From: Vitellaria paradoxa
Lineage: Eukaryota > Streptophyta > Magnoliopsida > Ericales > Sapotaceae
Length of the DNA: 64,000 nt
Reading direction: 5' to 3'
NCBI GenBank assembly: GCA_019916065.1
Contig: CM034233.1
Coordinates: forward strand, 50,797,947 to 50,861,946
A program made the translations under genes and the position numbers. Each line of letters opens with the position of its first letter. The first letter of the stretch is position 1. This document shows, one piece after another, positions 22,901 to 36,571 of this stretch. The notes below the pieces were generated by a model. It had not been told where the DNA came from. It did no database searches and saw only the letters and a program-made list of their open reading frames with translations.

Positions 22901-23345
22901 AAATGGGAACATTCAACCCCGAACACCCAACCTCGAACCCTCAACCATGAACTCCAAACCCTCAACACCCAACAGCGAACCTTGAACACCGAGCTCAAAA
23001 CCTCGAACCCCAAACCCCAAACTCGGAACCTGAAACCTGGAAATCGGAACCCTGAACGTCGAACCAAAAAGCCCAAACCCTGAACCCAAAACTAGAACCT
23101 CGATCCCCGAACCCTGAACCCCAAACTGTGAACCCCGAAATGGGAACATTCAACCCCGAAAACCCAACCCCGAACCCTTAACCCCCACCGTCGAACCTTG
23201 AACACCGAGCCCAAAACCTCGAACAACGAACCCCGAACTTGGAACCCAGAACCTAGAAATCGAAACCCTGAACGCCGAACCAAAAACCCCGAACCCTGAA
23301 CCTGGAAATCAAACCTCGATCCCCGAACCCCGAAATGGGAACCTT
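22901..23345. repeat. Local triplication of the AAATGGGAAC module (copy B)
   Basis: Three AAATGGGAAC landmarks at about 22901, 23138 and 23334 match the triplet near 17.8-18.2 kb at a near-constant offset of about 5.12-5.13 kb. Confidence 0.78.
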
Positions 23346-24435
23346 CAACCCCAAACACCCAACCCCGAACCTTCAACCCAGAAGTCTGAACCCTCAACCC
23401 CCAACGTCGAACCTTGAACACCGAGCCCAAAACCTTGAACCCCAAACCCCGAGCCGAGAGCACGGAACCCTGAACTCAAAAACCCGAACCCCAAACCCTA
23501 ACCCATAACCCAGAATCCTGAACCCGAAACCTCTCACCCCGAACCCCGAACCCAGAACCCAGATCACCGAACGCTTACCCCCGAACCCTAAACCCTAAAC
23601 CCTAAACCCCAAACTTCATACCCGTAACCCCGAACTCTGAATCCCGAAACCTAAACCCTCCACTCGGAACGTCGAAGCCTGAACCACGATCACCGAAACC
23701 CGAACCCTGAACCTGGAACCCCAAACATCAAGCACCGAACGTAGAACCTCGAACCCCAAACCCCGAACCCTTAACCCCAAACCCTAAACTCCGAACCCCA
23801 AACCCTCAACCCTAAATGCCAAACCCCGAACCCCAAACCCTCAACCCCGACCCCCGATCCCAAACCCTTAAACCCCGAACCTAGAACATGGAACGCTGAA
23901 CTCGAAAACCCGAACCCCGAACCCTCAACCCATAACCTCGAACCCTCAACACGGATGCCTGAACTTTGAACCCCGAACCCAGAACCTGAAACGCCGAAAC
24001 CCAAACCCGGAACCCCAATGCCCGAACCTGTAACTTGGAAACCTCAAACCCTGAATCCCGAGCCCCGAACCTAGAACCCCGAAGCCCAAACTCGGAGCCC
24101 CGAATATTTAACACCGAATCTTGAACCCATAACCCGGAACCCCGAACACCGAACCCCGAACCCCAGACCTGGAGCCCCAAACTCCAAACCTCGAACCCTC
24201 AACCCCAAACCACGAAACCCAAACCCCGAACCCCAAACCTGAAACCTTGAACGTTGAACACCAAACCCCAAACCCCGAACCCCGGACACGAAACCCCTAA
24301 CGTTGAACCCTGAAAGTCAAACCCCAAACCCGGAACAACGAATCCAGAACACCGAACATCGAAACAAGACCTCAGAGCCCCAAACATAAAACCCAGAACC
24401 CAAAACCCCAAACACTCAATCCCGAACCCCGAATC

Positions 24436-24544
24436 AGGTTTAGGTCTCCCTCCTTTTATGTATCTCTATTACCTAGTATAATATACTGGTAGTGGTCCAC
24501 GCCTAACCTCCCTCCCGCTAAGGAGGTTTTTTTAGAAAAGAAAA
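24436..24544 (+). repeat. Satellite spacer copy 9
   Basis: 109 bp with T7 after GGAGG, as in copy 6. It is followed by CCTAAATCC. Confidence 0.88.
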
Positions 24545-25901
24545 CCTAAATCCTGAACCCTAAACCTTAAACTCAGAACCCTAAACCCAGAACCCAGAAA
24601 CTTGAACCCCGAACCCAGAACCCTAAACCCCGAACCAGGAACCCGAACCCAGAACCCTAAACCCCAAACCTGGAGCCCTGAACCCCGAACTGGAAACCCA
24701 GAATCCCGAACCCCAAATCCAGAACCTCGAATGCTAAACCAGGAACCCGAAACCCGAATCCCTAAACCTGGAACCATGAACCCCAAACCCTAAACCCTGA
24801 ACTCTGAACCCGAAACCCTAAACTAAGAACTCGGAACCCTGAACCCCAAACCCAGAACCCAGAAGCCTGAACCTAAAACCTGAACTCCGAACTCAGAACC
24901 CAGAACCTAGAAATCTGAACCCTGAACGCCGAACTAAAAACCCTGACCCTTAACCTGGAACTCGAACCTCGAGCCCCGAACCCCGAAATGGGGAACCTTC
25001 AACCCCGAACACCCAACCCTGAACCCTCAACCCCGAACTTCGAACCCTCAACCCCCAATGCTGAACCTTGAACAATGAGTCCAAAACCTCGAACCTCGAA
25101 TGCCAAACCCCAAATCCTGAGCCCCGAACCAAAAAACACGGAACCCCAAACCCAAAAACCCGAATCGATAACCCAGAACCCCAAACCCCAAACCTCTTAC
25201 CCTGAACCCCGAACCCAGAACCCATAACACCAAACGTTTACCCCCGAACCCTAAACCCTAAACGCCAAACTTCATACCTGGAACACCGAACTCGAAAACA
25301 AGAACCCTCAACCCTCAACCCTCAACCCAGAACCTCGAACCCTCAACCCGGATCCCTGAACTTCGAACCCCGAACCCCAAACGCCAAATCCCAAACCCCA
25401 AACGCCAAACCTACAACCCATTACCTGGAACCTGTATCCCTGAACCCCGAACCTAAATCCTGAAACCTAAACCCGGAACCCCAAACCCCGAACCTGCAAC
25501 CCTGAAACCCCGAACCCTGAATCTTGAACCCCAAACCCAGAACCTTGAAACCCAAACTTGGAACCATGAACATTTAATCCCGAATCCCGAGCCAATAACC
25601 CGGAACCCCGAGCACCGAACCCAGAACCCCAAGCATGGAACCCCAAACTTCAAACCATGAACCCTCAACCCCAAACCACGAAACCCGAACCACGAACCCA
25701 GAACCTGAAACCTCAAACCTTGAACTCCAAACCCTAATCCCCGAACCCCGGACCTGGAACCCCTAACCTTGAACCCCGAACGTCAAACCCCGAACCCTAA
25801 GCCATGAATCCAGAACCCCGAACATCAAATTAAGTACTTGGAACCCCAAACACAAAACCCAGAACCCGAAACCCCGAACACTCAATCCCGAACCCCGAAT
25901 C

Positions 25902-26010
25902 AAGTTTAGGTCTCCCTCCTTTTATGTATCACTATTATTTAGTATAATATACTGGTAGTGGTCCACACCTAACCTCCCTCCCGCTAAGGAGGTTTTTTTA
26001 GAAAAGAAAA
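25902..26010 (+). repeat. Satellite spacer copy 10
   Basis: 109 bp with AAGTTTAGG, ATCACTATTATTTAG, CACACC and T7 after GGAGG. Confidence 0.88.
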
Positions 26011-27314
26011 CCTGAATCCTAAACCGTAAACCTTGAACTCAAAACCCCGAACCATGAACCCAGAACCCTTAAACTTGAACCCCGAACCAGGAACCTGAAC
26101 CCAGAACCCTAAACCCTGAACCCAGAACCCTGAATCCCGAACCGCGAACCTAAAACCCCAAACCCGAAACCCGGAACCTCGAAAGCTAAACCGGGAACCT
26201 GAAACCCTGAACCCTGAACCCCAAACCCTAAACCCTGAACTCTGAACCTGAAACCCTGAACTCAAAACTCGGAACCTTGAGCCCTGAACCCAGAACCTGA
26301 AACCCTGACCCTCGAACCCCGAACTCGGAACACTGAACCTAGAAATCGGAACCCTAAACGCTGAACCAAAAACCTTGAACCCTGAACCTGGAACTCGAAC
26401 CTCGATCCCCGAATCCTGAACCCGGAACCCCGAAACCTGAAATGGGAACCTTCAACACCGAACACCCACCCCGAACCCTCAACCCTGAACTCCAAACCCT
26501 CAACCCCAACGTCGAACCTCGAACACCGGGGCTAAAACCTCGAACCTCGAACCCCAAACCCCGAATCCTGAACCCCGAACCAAGAGCACGGAACCCCGAA
26601 CTCAAAAACCCGAACCCCAACCCCTAACCCATAACCTCAAACCCCAAACCCCATGCACCGAAACCAAAACCCTGAACCTGAAACCCCAAACATCGAGCAC
26701 CGAACCCAGAACCCTGAACCCCAAACCCTGAACCCTTAACCCCAAACCCTAAACTCCGAACCCCAAACCCCGAACGCCCAACCCCGAACCCCAAACCCCG
26801 AACGCCCAACCCCGAACCCCAAACCCTGAACCCTAAACCTGGATCCCTGAACCCAGAAACTGAAACCCCGAAACCCAACCCGGAACCCCAATCCCCGAAC
26901 CTATTACCCTGAAACCCCGAACCCTGAATCTCAAACCCCGAACCAAGAACCCCGAGGCCCAAACTCGGAACCCCGAACATTTAACCCTGAATCGCGAACC
27001 CATAACCCAAAACCCCGAGCAACAAACCCGGAACCCCAAACTTGGAGCACCAAACTCCAAAACTCGAACCCTCAACCCCAAACCACGAAACCCGAACCCC
27101 AAACCTAGAACCTAAAACCCTGAACCTTGAACACCAAACCCAAAACCCCAAACCCCGGACCCAGAACCCTAACCATGAACCCCGAACGTCAAACCTCGAA
27201 CCCTGAACCACGAATCCAGAACCCCAAACAACGAACCAAGAACTTGGAACCCTAAACACAAAACCCAGAACCTGAAACCCTGAACACTGAATCCCGAACC
27301 CCGAACCCCTAATC

Positions 27315-27423
27315 AGGTTTAGGTCTCCCTCCTTTTATGTATCTCTATTACTTAGTATAATATACTGATAGTGGTCCACGCCTAACCTCCCTCCCGCTAA
27401 GGAGGTTTTTTTAGAAAAGAAAA
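27315..27423 (+). repeat. Satellite spacer copy 11
   Basis: 109 bp with ACTGATAGTGG and T7 after GGAGG. Copies 9, 10 and 11 share the T7 variant in a row, a sign of local unit duplication. Confidence 0.88.
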
Positions 27424-28671
27424 CCTGAATCCTAAACCCTAAACCTTGAAGTCCGAACTAAGAACCATGAACCCAGTACCCTGAAACTTGAACCTCGAAC
27501 CCAGAACCCTGAGCCCCGAACCAAGAACCCGAACCCAGAACCCTAAACCCTGAAACCGGAACCCTGAACCCCAAACCCCAAACCCAGAACCTCGAACACT
27601 AAACCGGGAACCCGGAACCCCGAACCCCGAACCCTGAACCCCAAACCCTAAACCCTAAAACCCTGAACTCAGAACTCGGAACCCTGAACCCCGAACCCAG
27701 AACCAGAAGCCTTAACCCAAAACTCGAGACCCTGACCCTTGAACCCCAAACTCAAAACACTGAACCTAGAAATCGGTACCGTGAATGCCAAACCAAAAAC
27801 CACGAACCCTAAACCCAGAAGTCGAACCTCGATCCCTGAACGCAGAACCCCGAAACCCCGAAATGGGAACCTTCAACCACGAACACCCAACCCCGAACCC
27901 TTAACCCCGAACTCCAAACCCTCAACCCCCAATGTCGAACCGTGAACACCGGGCCTAAAACCTCGAACCTCGAACCCCAAACCACGAATCCTGAACCCCG
28001 AACTAAGAGCACGGAACCTCGAACTCAAAAACCTGAACCCCAACCCCTAACCCATAACCTAGAACCCCGAGCACCGAAACTAAAACCCTGAACCTGAAAC
28101 CCCAAACATCGAGCACCGAACCCAGAACCCTGAACCCCAAACCCCGAACCCTTAACCCCAAACCCTAAACTCTAAACCCCAAAACCCCGAATGGCCAACC
28201 CCGAACCCCGAACCCTGAACCCTCAACCTGGATCCCCGAACCCAGAACCTGAAACCCCGAAACCCCAATCCCCGAACCTGCAACCCTAAAACCCCGAACC
28301 CTGAATCCCGAGCCCTGAACCCAGAACCCCGAATCCCAAACTCGGAACCCCGAACATTTAACCCCGAATCCCAAACCCATAACCCGGAACCGCGAGCATC
28401 GAACCCTAAACCACGAACTTGCAGCCCCAAACTCCAAACCCCGAACCCTCAACCCTAAACCATGAAACCCGAACCCTGAACCCAGAACTTCAAACCCCGA
28501 ACCCCGGACCCGGAACCCCTAACCTTGAACTTCAAACGTCAAACTCCGAACCCTGAACCACGAATCCAGAACCCCGAACATCGAACCAAGAACTCAGAAC
28601 CCCAAACATAAAACCCTGAACCCGAAACCCTGAACACTCAATCCCGAACCCCGAATCCCGAACCTCAAATC

Positions 28672-28722
28672 AGGTTTAGGTCTCCCTCCTTTTATTTATC
28701 TCTATTACTTAGTATAATATAC
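28672..28722 (+). repeat. Satellite spacer copy 12, truncated
   Basis: Only the first half (about 51 bp, to TATAATATAC) is present. The array resumes directly with CCTAAACCTAGAACCC, so the 3' half with the stem-loop and A-tail has been deleted along with the start of the next unit. Confidence 0.85.
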
Positions 28723-30639
28723 CCTAAACCTAGAACCCGAAACCATGAACCCAGAACCCTGAAACTTGAACCCAGAACCCAGAACCCTGAACCCCAAACC
28801 AGGAACCCGAACCCAGAACCCTAAACCTGAACCCAGAACCCAGAACCCTGAACCCCAAACCAAGAACCCGAATGCTAAACCGGGAACCCCGAACCCCAAA
28901 CCCTAAACCTGGAAACCTGATCCCGATCCTTAAACCCTGAACTCTGAACCCGAAACCCTGAACTCAGAACTCGGAACCTTAAACTCCAAACCCAGACCCC
29001 AGAAGTCTGAACCCAAAACCCAAAACCCTGAACCCCGAACCCCGAACTCGAAACCTGAAACCTAGAAATCGGAACCCTAAACGCCGAACCAAAAACCCCG
29101 AACCCAGAACCCAAAACTTGAACCTCGATCCCCGAAATTGGAAGCTTCAACCCCGAACACCCAACCCCGAACTCTCAACCCTGAACTTCGAACCCTCAAG
29201 CCCTAATGTCGAACCTTGAACACCGAGCCCAAAACCTCGAAGCTCGAACCCCAAACCCCAAATCCTGAACCCCGAACCAATAGCACGGAACCCCGAACCC
29301 AAAAACCCGAACCCCAACCCCTAACCCATAACCCCGAACCCTGAACCCCAAACCTCTCACACTGAACCTGAACCCAGAACCCAGAACACCGAACGCTTAC
29401 CCCCTAACCCTAAACCCTAAACCCCAAACTTCATACCATTAACCCCGAACTCTGAACCTTGAACCCTAAACCCCGCACTCAGAACCCCGAATCCTAAACA
29501 CTGAAACCCGAACCCTAAACCTGGAACCTCAAACATCGAGCACCAAGCCCAGAACCCCAAACCCCAAAGCCCAAACCCTTAACCCCAAACCCTAAACTCC
29601 GAACCCCAAACCCTCAACCCCGAACGCCCAACCCCAAACCCTAAACCCTCAACCTCGACACCCAACCCCAAAACCTCAAACCCCGAACCTAGAACTTGGA
29701 ACATCGAAATCGAAAACCCGAACCCCGAACCATCAACCCAAAACCTCGAACCCTCAACCTAGATCCCCGAACTTTGACCCCCGAACCCCAAACGCCAAAT
29801 CCCAAACCCCGAACGCCAAACCTACAACCCATAACCCGGAACCTGCAACCCTGAACCCAGAACCTGAAACCCCTAAACCTGAACCCGTAACCCCAATCCC
29901 TGAACCTGCAACCCTGGAACGCCGAACCCTGAATTCTGAACCCTGAACCCAAAACCCCGAAGCCCAAACTCGGAACCCCGAACATTTAACCCCAAATCCC
30001 GAACCATAACACGGAACCCCGAGCACCGAACCCCAAACCTGGAGCCCAAAACTCCAAACCCCAAACCCTCAACCCCAAACCACGAAACACGAACCCCGAA
30101 CCTAGAACCTAAAACCCCGAACCTTGAACACCAAACCCCAAACCCCGAACACCGGACCCGGAACCCCTAACCTTGAACCCCGAACGTCAAACCCTGAACC
30201 CTGAACCACAAATCCAGAATCCCGAACATCGAACCAAGAACTCGAAAACCCAAACACAAAACCCAGAACCCGAAACCCCGAACCCTGAACCCCGAACACC
30301 GCAACCAGAACCCTGAACCTGGAACCCCAAACATCGATCACCGAACCTAGAACCCCAAACTCCAAACCCTAAACTCCAAACCCCAAACCTTCAACCCCGA
30401 ACCCCAAACCCTCAACCCGACCCCCAACCCCAGTACCTCAATCCTCAAATTGAGAACCTGGAATGCCGAACTCGAAAACCCAAACCCCAAACCCCGAACC
30501 CTCAGCCCAGAACCTCGAACCCTTAACCCGGATCCCTGAAGTTTGAACCCCGAACCTCGAACGCCAAATTCCAAACCCCGAATGCCAAACCTACAATCCA
30601 TAACCTGGAACCCGCAACCCTGAACCCCGAACCCTCAAG

Positions 30640-30990
30640 CCCGAAACTTGAACCCGGAACCCCAATCCCCGAACCTAAAACCCTGAAACCCCGAACCCTG
30701 AATCTCGAACCCCGAGCCCAGAATCCTGAAGACATAACTCGGAAGCCTGAACATTTAACCTCGAATCCCGAACCCATTACCTGAAACCCCGAGCACCGAA
30801 CCCCAAACCATCAACCCCAAACCACCAAACCCAAACCCCAAACCCGGAAGCTGAAGCCCTAAGACGCAAAATCGAAACCCCGATCCCCGATCCTGCAACC
30901 CTGAAACCACAAACCCTGAATCTCGAAGCCCGAACCCAGAACCCTGAAGCCCTAACTCGGAGCCCCGAAGTTTAACCCTGAATCCCGAAC
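30640..30990. repeat. Local duplication of the ACATTTAACC/CCTGAAACC module
   Basis: The landmark GAACATTTAACC near 30749 recurs as GAAGTTTAACCC near 30968, about 219 bp later. Both copies have flanking CCTGAAACC and AACTCGGA words. This is one of at least five units in which this module is locally doubled or tripled. Confidence 0.6.
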
Positions 30991-31265
30991 CCATAACCCG
31001 GAACCCTGAGCACCAAACCCCGAACCCTCAACCCCAAACCACGAAACCCAAACCCTGAACCCAGAACCTGAAACCCCAATCCTTGAACACCAAACCCCAA
31101 ACCCCGAACCCCAGACCTGGAACCCCTAACCTTGAACCCCGAACATCAAACCCCGAACGTTGAACCACGAATCCAGAACCTCGAACACCGAACCAAGAAC
31201 TCGGAACCCCAAACACAAAACCCAGAAACTGAAAAAACCGAACACTCAATCCCGAACCCCGAATC

Positions 31266-31375
31266 AGGTTTAGGTCTCCCTCTTTTTATGTATCTCTATT
31301 ACTTAGTATAATATATTGGTAGTGGTCCACGCCTAACCTCCCTCCCGCTAGGGAGGTTTCCTTTAGAAAAGAAAA
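31266..31375 (+). repeat. Satellite spacer copy 13
   Basis: 110 bp with ATATATTGGTAG and GCTAGGGAGG, which changes the loop-closing side of the stem. Confidence 0.88.
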
Positions 31376-32927
31376 CCTGAATCCTGAACCCTAAAGCTTG
31401 AACTCAGAACCCTAAGCCCAGAACTCAGAAATATGAACCCAGAACCTCGAAACTTGAACCCCGAACCCAGAACCCTGAACCTCGAACTAGGAACCCAAAC
31501 CCAGAATATAAACCCCGAACCGCGAACCCAGAATCTTGAACCCCAAAATCAGAACCTCGAACGCTAAACCGAGAACCCAGAACCCGGAACCCTGAACCTC
31601 AAACCCTAAACGCTGAACTCTGAACCCGAAACCCTGAACTCAGAACTCGGAACCCTGAACCCCGATCCCAGAACCCAGAAGCCTGATCCCAAAACACGAA
31701 ACCCCGAACCCCGAACTTGGAACCCGGTACCTAGAAATCAAAACCTTGAACACCGAACCAAAAACCCCAAACCCTGAACTCGGAACTCGAACCTCGATCC
31801 CAGAACCCTGAACCCCGAACCCCGAAGTGAGAACCTTCAACCCCGAACACCCAACCCCGAATCCTCAACCCCGAACTCCAAACCCTCAACCCCCAATGCT
31901 GAACCTTGAACACCAAGCCCAAAACCTCGAACCTTGAACCCCAAACCCTAAATCTTGAACCCCGAACAAAGAGCATGGAACCCCGAACCCCAAACCTCCC
32001 ACCCCAAATCCCAAACCCAGAAGCCAGAACACCGAACACTTGCCCCCGAACAGTAAACCTTAAACCCTAAACCCCAAACTTCATACCCGTAACCCCGAAC
32101 TCTTAACCCCGAACCCTAAACCGCGCAAGCGGAACCCCGACCACCGAACTCAAACCCTGAACATGGAACCCCAAACATCGAGCACCGAACCCAGAACCCC
32201 AAATCCCAAACCCTAAACCCTTAACCCCAAACCCAAAACTACTAGCCCAAAATGCCCAACCCCGAAACCCAAACTGTCAACCCCGACCCCCGACCCCAGA
32301 AGCTCAAACCACGAACCTAGAAGTTGGAACGCCGAGCACGAAAGCCTGAACCCCGAACCCTCAACCGAGAACCTCGAACCGTCAACTCGGATCCCAAAAC
32401 TTCGAACCCTGAACCCAGAATGGCAAATCCCAAACCACGAACACCAAAGCTACAACCCATAACCCAGAACCCGCAACCCTGAACCCCGAAACCTGAACCC
32501 GAAACCCCAATCCCCGAACCTGCAACCCTGAAACCCCGAACCCTAAATCCCGAACCCCGAACCCCAAACTCGGAACCCCAAACATTTAACCCTAAATCCT
32601 GAACCCATAACCCGGAACCCTGAACACCGAACCCAGAACCCCAAACCAAGAACCCCAAACTCCAAAGCCCGAACCCTCAACCCTAAACCATGAAACCCAA
32701 ACACCGAACCCAGAACCTCAAACCCTGAACCTTGAACACCAAACCCCAAACCCTGAACCCCAAACCCAGAAACCCTAACCATGAACCCCGAACATCAAAC
32801 CCCAAACCCTGAACTACGAATCCAGAACCCCGAACATCGAACCAAGAACTCGAAACCCCAAACACAAAACCCAGAACCCAAAACCACGAATACTGAATCC
32901 CAAACCTTAAATCCCGAACCCCGAATC

Positions 32928-33036
32928 AGGTTTAGGTCTCCCCCTTTTATGTATCTCTATTACTTAGTATAATATACTGGTAGTGGTCCACGCCTAACCT
33001 CCGTCTAGCTAAGGAGGTTTCTTTTAGAAAAGAAAA
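32928..33036 (+). repeat. Satellite spacer copy 14
   Basis: 109 bp with CTCCCCCTTTTATG (one base shorter) and CCTCCGTCTAGCT in the loop. Confidence 0.88.
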
Positions 33037-34589
33037 CTTGAATCCTGAACCCTTAACCTTGAACTTAGATCCCTAAACCCAAAACCCAGAACCATAAACC
33101 CAGAACCCCAAAACATGAACCCCGAACCCACAACCCAGAAACCTGAACCCTAAACCGGGAACCTGAACCAAGAACCCTAAACCCCGAACCCAGAACCTTG
33201 AGCTCCGAAACCCGAACCCCTAACCCGGAACTTCAAATGCTAAATCGGCAACCTGAAACCTTGAACCCTAAACCTGGAACCCTGAACCCCAAACCCTGAA
33301 CTCTGAACCAGAAACCCTAAACTCAGAACTCAGAACCCTGAACGCCGAACCCAGAACCCTGAAGTTTGAACCCGAAACCCGAAACCCCGAACCGCGAACC
33401 CTGAACTCAAAACCCTGAACTTAGAAATCGAAACCCTGAACGTCGAACCAAAAACCCCAAACCCTTAACGCGAAACTCGAACCTCGATCCCCGAACCCTG
33501 AACCCCAAACCCTGAAATCGAAACCTTCGACCCTGAAAACCCAACCCCGAACCCTCAACCCCCAACGCCAAGCCCTGAACACCGAGCCCAAAACCTCGAA
33601 CCCCAAACCCCGAATCCTGAACACCAAACTAAGAGCACGGAACCCCGACCCAAAAAACCTAAACCCCTAACCCCTAACCAATAACCCAGAACCCCGAACC
33701 CCAAACCTCTCACCCCGAACCCATAGCCCAGAACACTGAACGGTTCCCCCCGAACCCTAAACGCTAAACCCTAAACCCCAAACTTCACACCCGTAACCCC
33801 GAACCCTAAACCCCGAACCCTAAACCCTGCTCTCAGAAGCCCGAACCCCAAACACTGAAACCCGAACCCTAAACCTGGAACCCCAAACATCGAGCACCAA
33901 ACCCCGAACCCCGAACCCCAAACCCTCCACCCTGACCCCGACCCCAGAAGCTCAAACCCCGAACCTAGAACCTGGAACGCTGAACTCGAAAACTCGAACC
34001 CTAAACCCTCAACCCAGAACCTCGAACCCTCAAGCTAAATCCCCGAACTTCGAACCCCAAACCCCGAATGCCAAATCCGAAACCCTGAACGCCAAACCTA
34101 CAACCCATAACCCAGACCTGCATCCCTGAACCTCGAACCCTCAACCCGAAACCCGAACTCGAAACCCCAATCCCCGTACCTGTAACCCTGAAACCGTGAA
34201 CCTTGAATCCTGAACCCCGAACCCCAAACTCGGAACCCCGAACATTTAACCGCGAATCACGAGCCTATAACCTGGAACCCTGAGCACCGAACCCAGAACC
34301 AAAAACCTGGAACCCCAAACTTCAAAGCCCGAACCCTCAGCCCCAAACCACGAAAGCCGAACCCCGAACCCAGAACCTGAAACCCCGAACCTTGAACACC
34401 AAACCCCAAACCCTGAAAACCCAAGACCCGGAACCCCTAAGCGTGAACCCCGAATGTCAAACTCTAAACCCTGAAACACGAATCCAGAACCCCGAACATC
34501 GAACCAAGAACTCAGAACCCCAAACAGAAAACCTAGAACCCGAAACCACGAACACTGAATCTCAAACCCTGAATCCCGAACCCCGAATC

Positions 34590-34696
34590 AAGTTTAGGTC
34601 TCCCTCCTTTTATGTATCTCTATTACTTAGTATAATATACTGGCAGTTGTCCACGCCTAACCTCCCTCCCTCTAAGGAGGTTTTTACAAAAGAAAA
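34590..34696 (+). repeat. Satellite spacer copy 15
   Basis: 107 bp with GGCAGTTGTCC, CCCTCTAAGG and a shortened tail TTTTTACAAAAG. Confidence 0.87.
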
Positions 34697-35899
34697 CCTG
34701 AATCCTGAACCCTAAACCTTGAACTCAGTACCCTAAACCTAGAACCCGGAACCATGAACCCAGAACCCCGAAACTTGAACCCCAAACCCAGAACCCAGAA
34801 CCCTGAACTCTGAACTAGGAACCTGAACACCGAACCCTGAACCCGGAACCCTGAACCCCGAGCCCCAAACCCGGAACCTCGAATGCTAAATCGGGAACCC
34901 GAAACCCCGAACCCTAAACCTAGAACCCTGAACCCCAAACCCTAAACGCTGAACTCTGAACCTGAAGCCTTGAACTCAGAACTCGGAACCCTGAACACTG
35001 AACCCAGAACCCAGAAGTCTAAACCCAAAACCCAAAATCCCGAACCCCGAAATCAAAACCCTGAACCTAGAAATCAAAACCCTGAACGCCGAACTAAAAA
35101 CCCCGAACCCTGAAATGGGAACCTTCAACCCCGAACACCCAACCCCAAACCCTTAACCCCGAACTCTGAACCCTTAACCCCCAACGCCAAACTTGAACAC
35201 CGAGCCCAAAACCTAAAACCCCAAACCCCGAATCCTGAACCTCGAACCAAGAGCACGAAACCCCGAACCCAAAGACCTGAACCCCAAACACCTAACCCAG
35301 AACCTAGAACCCCGAACCCCATACCTCTCACCCCGAACCCTGATCCCAGAACACCGAACGCATACCCCTGAACCATAAACTCTAAACCCTAAACCCCAAA
35401 CCTCATACCCGCAACCCCAAACTCTGAACCCCAAACCCTAAACCCCGCGCCCGGAACCACGAACCCCGAACACTGAAACCCAAACCTTGAACATGGAACC
35501 CCAGACATCGAGCACCGATCCCAGAACCCTGAACCCCAAACCCTGAACCCTGAACCCCAAACCCTAAACTCTGAACCCCAAACCCTCAACCCCGACCCCT
35601 GAACCTTAAACCACGAACCTAGAACCTGGAACGCTGAACTCAAAAACCCGAACCCCGAACCCTCAACCCAGAACCTCGAACCCTCAACTCGGATCCCTGA
35701 ACTTCGAACCCCGAACCTCGAACACCAAATCCCAAACCCCAAACGCCAAACCTACAACGCATAACCCGCAACCCGTAACCCGAAACCCCGAACCCTCAAC
35801 CCTGAAACTCGAACCCGAAACCCCAATCCCCGAACCTATAACCCTAAAACCCCGAACCCTGAATCTCGAACCCCGAACCCAGAACCCCGAATCCCAAAC

Positions 35900-36210
35900 T
35901 TGGAACCCCGAACATTTAACGCTGAATCCCGAACCTATACCCAGGAACCCCGAGCACCGAACCTCAAACCCCAAACCTAGAGCCCCAAACTCCAAACCCC
36001 ATACCCTCAACCCTAAACCAACAAACTCGAACCCCGAACCCAGATCCTGAAACCCCAAAACCCGAACCCGGAACCCCAATCCCCGAACTTGCAAGCCTGA
36101 AACCCCAAAACCAGAACCCAGAACCCCGAACATTTAACCCCGAAACCTGAACCCATAACTGGGAACCCCGAGCATCGTACCCTGAAGCCCAAACCTGGAG
36201 CCCCAAACTC
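35900..36210. repeat. Local duplication of the ACATTTAACC module
   Basis: GAACATTTAAC occurs at 35909 and 36127. CTAGAGCCCC or CTGGAGCCCC follows at 35977 and 36195. Both pairs are 218 bp apart, so the module is doubled in this unit. Confidence 0.72.
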
Positions 36211-36461
36211 TAAACCTCGAACCCTCAACCCCAAACCACGAAACTTGAACACCGAACCCAGAACCTGAAATCCTGAACCTAGAACACCAAACCCCAAACC
36301 CCAAACCCCAGACCCGGAACCCCTAACCTTGAACCACGAACGTCAAACCCCGAACCCTAAACCCCAAATCCAGAACCCCGAACATCGAACCAAGAACTAG
36401 GAACCCCAAAAATAAAACCTAGAACCCGAAACCCTGAACACTCAATCCTGAACCCCGAATC

Positions 36462-36571
36462 AGGTTTAGGTCTCCCTCCTTCTATGTATCTCTATTACTT
36501 ACTATAATAGACTGGTAGTGGTCCACGCCTAACCTCCCTCCCGCTAAGAGGGTTTCTTTTAGAAAAGAAAA
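36462..36571 (+). repeat. Satellite spacer copy 16
   Basis: 110 bp with TTACTATAATAGAC and a stem 3' side AAGAGGG in place of AAGGAGG. Confidence 0.88.

Larger units (their letters stand above)
19467..24590. repeat. 5.1-kb higher-order duplication, copy B
   Basis: Second copy of the block at 14227-19466, with spacers 7, 8 and 9 aligned to 4, 5 and 6. Its left edge is abrupt. After spacer 6 the normal unit start runs to about 19466, then jumps to CCCGAAATCCTGAACTC, the sequence that begins copy A near 14234. The right edge is estimated from the offset. No gene is seen. Confidence 0.82.
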
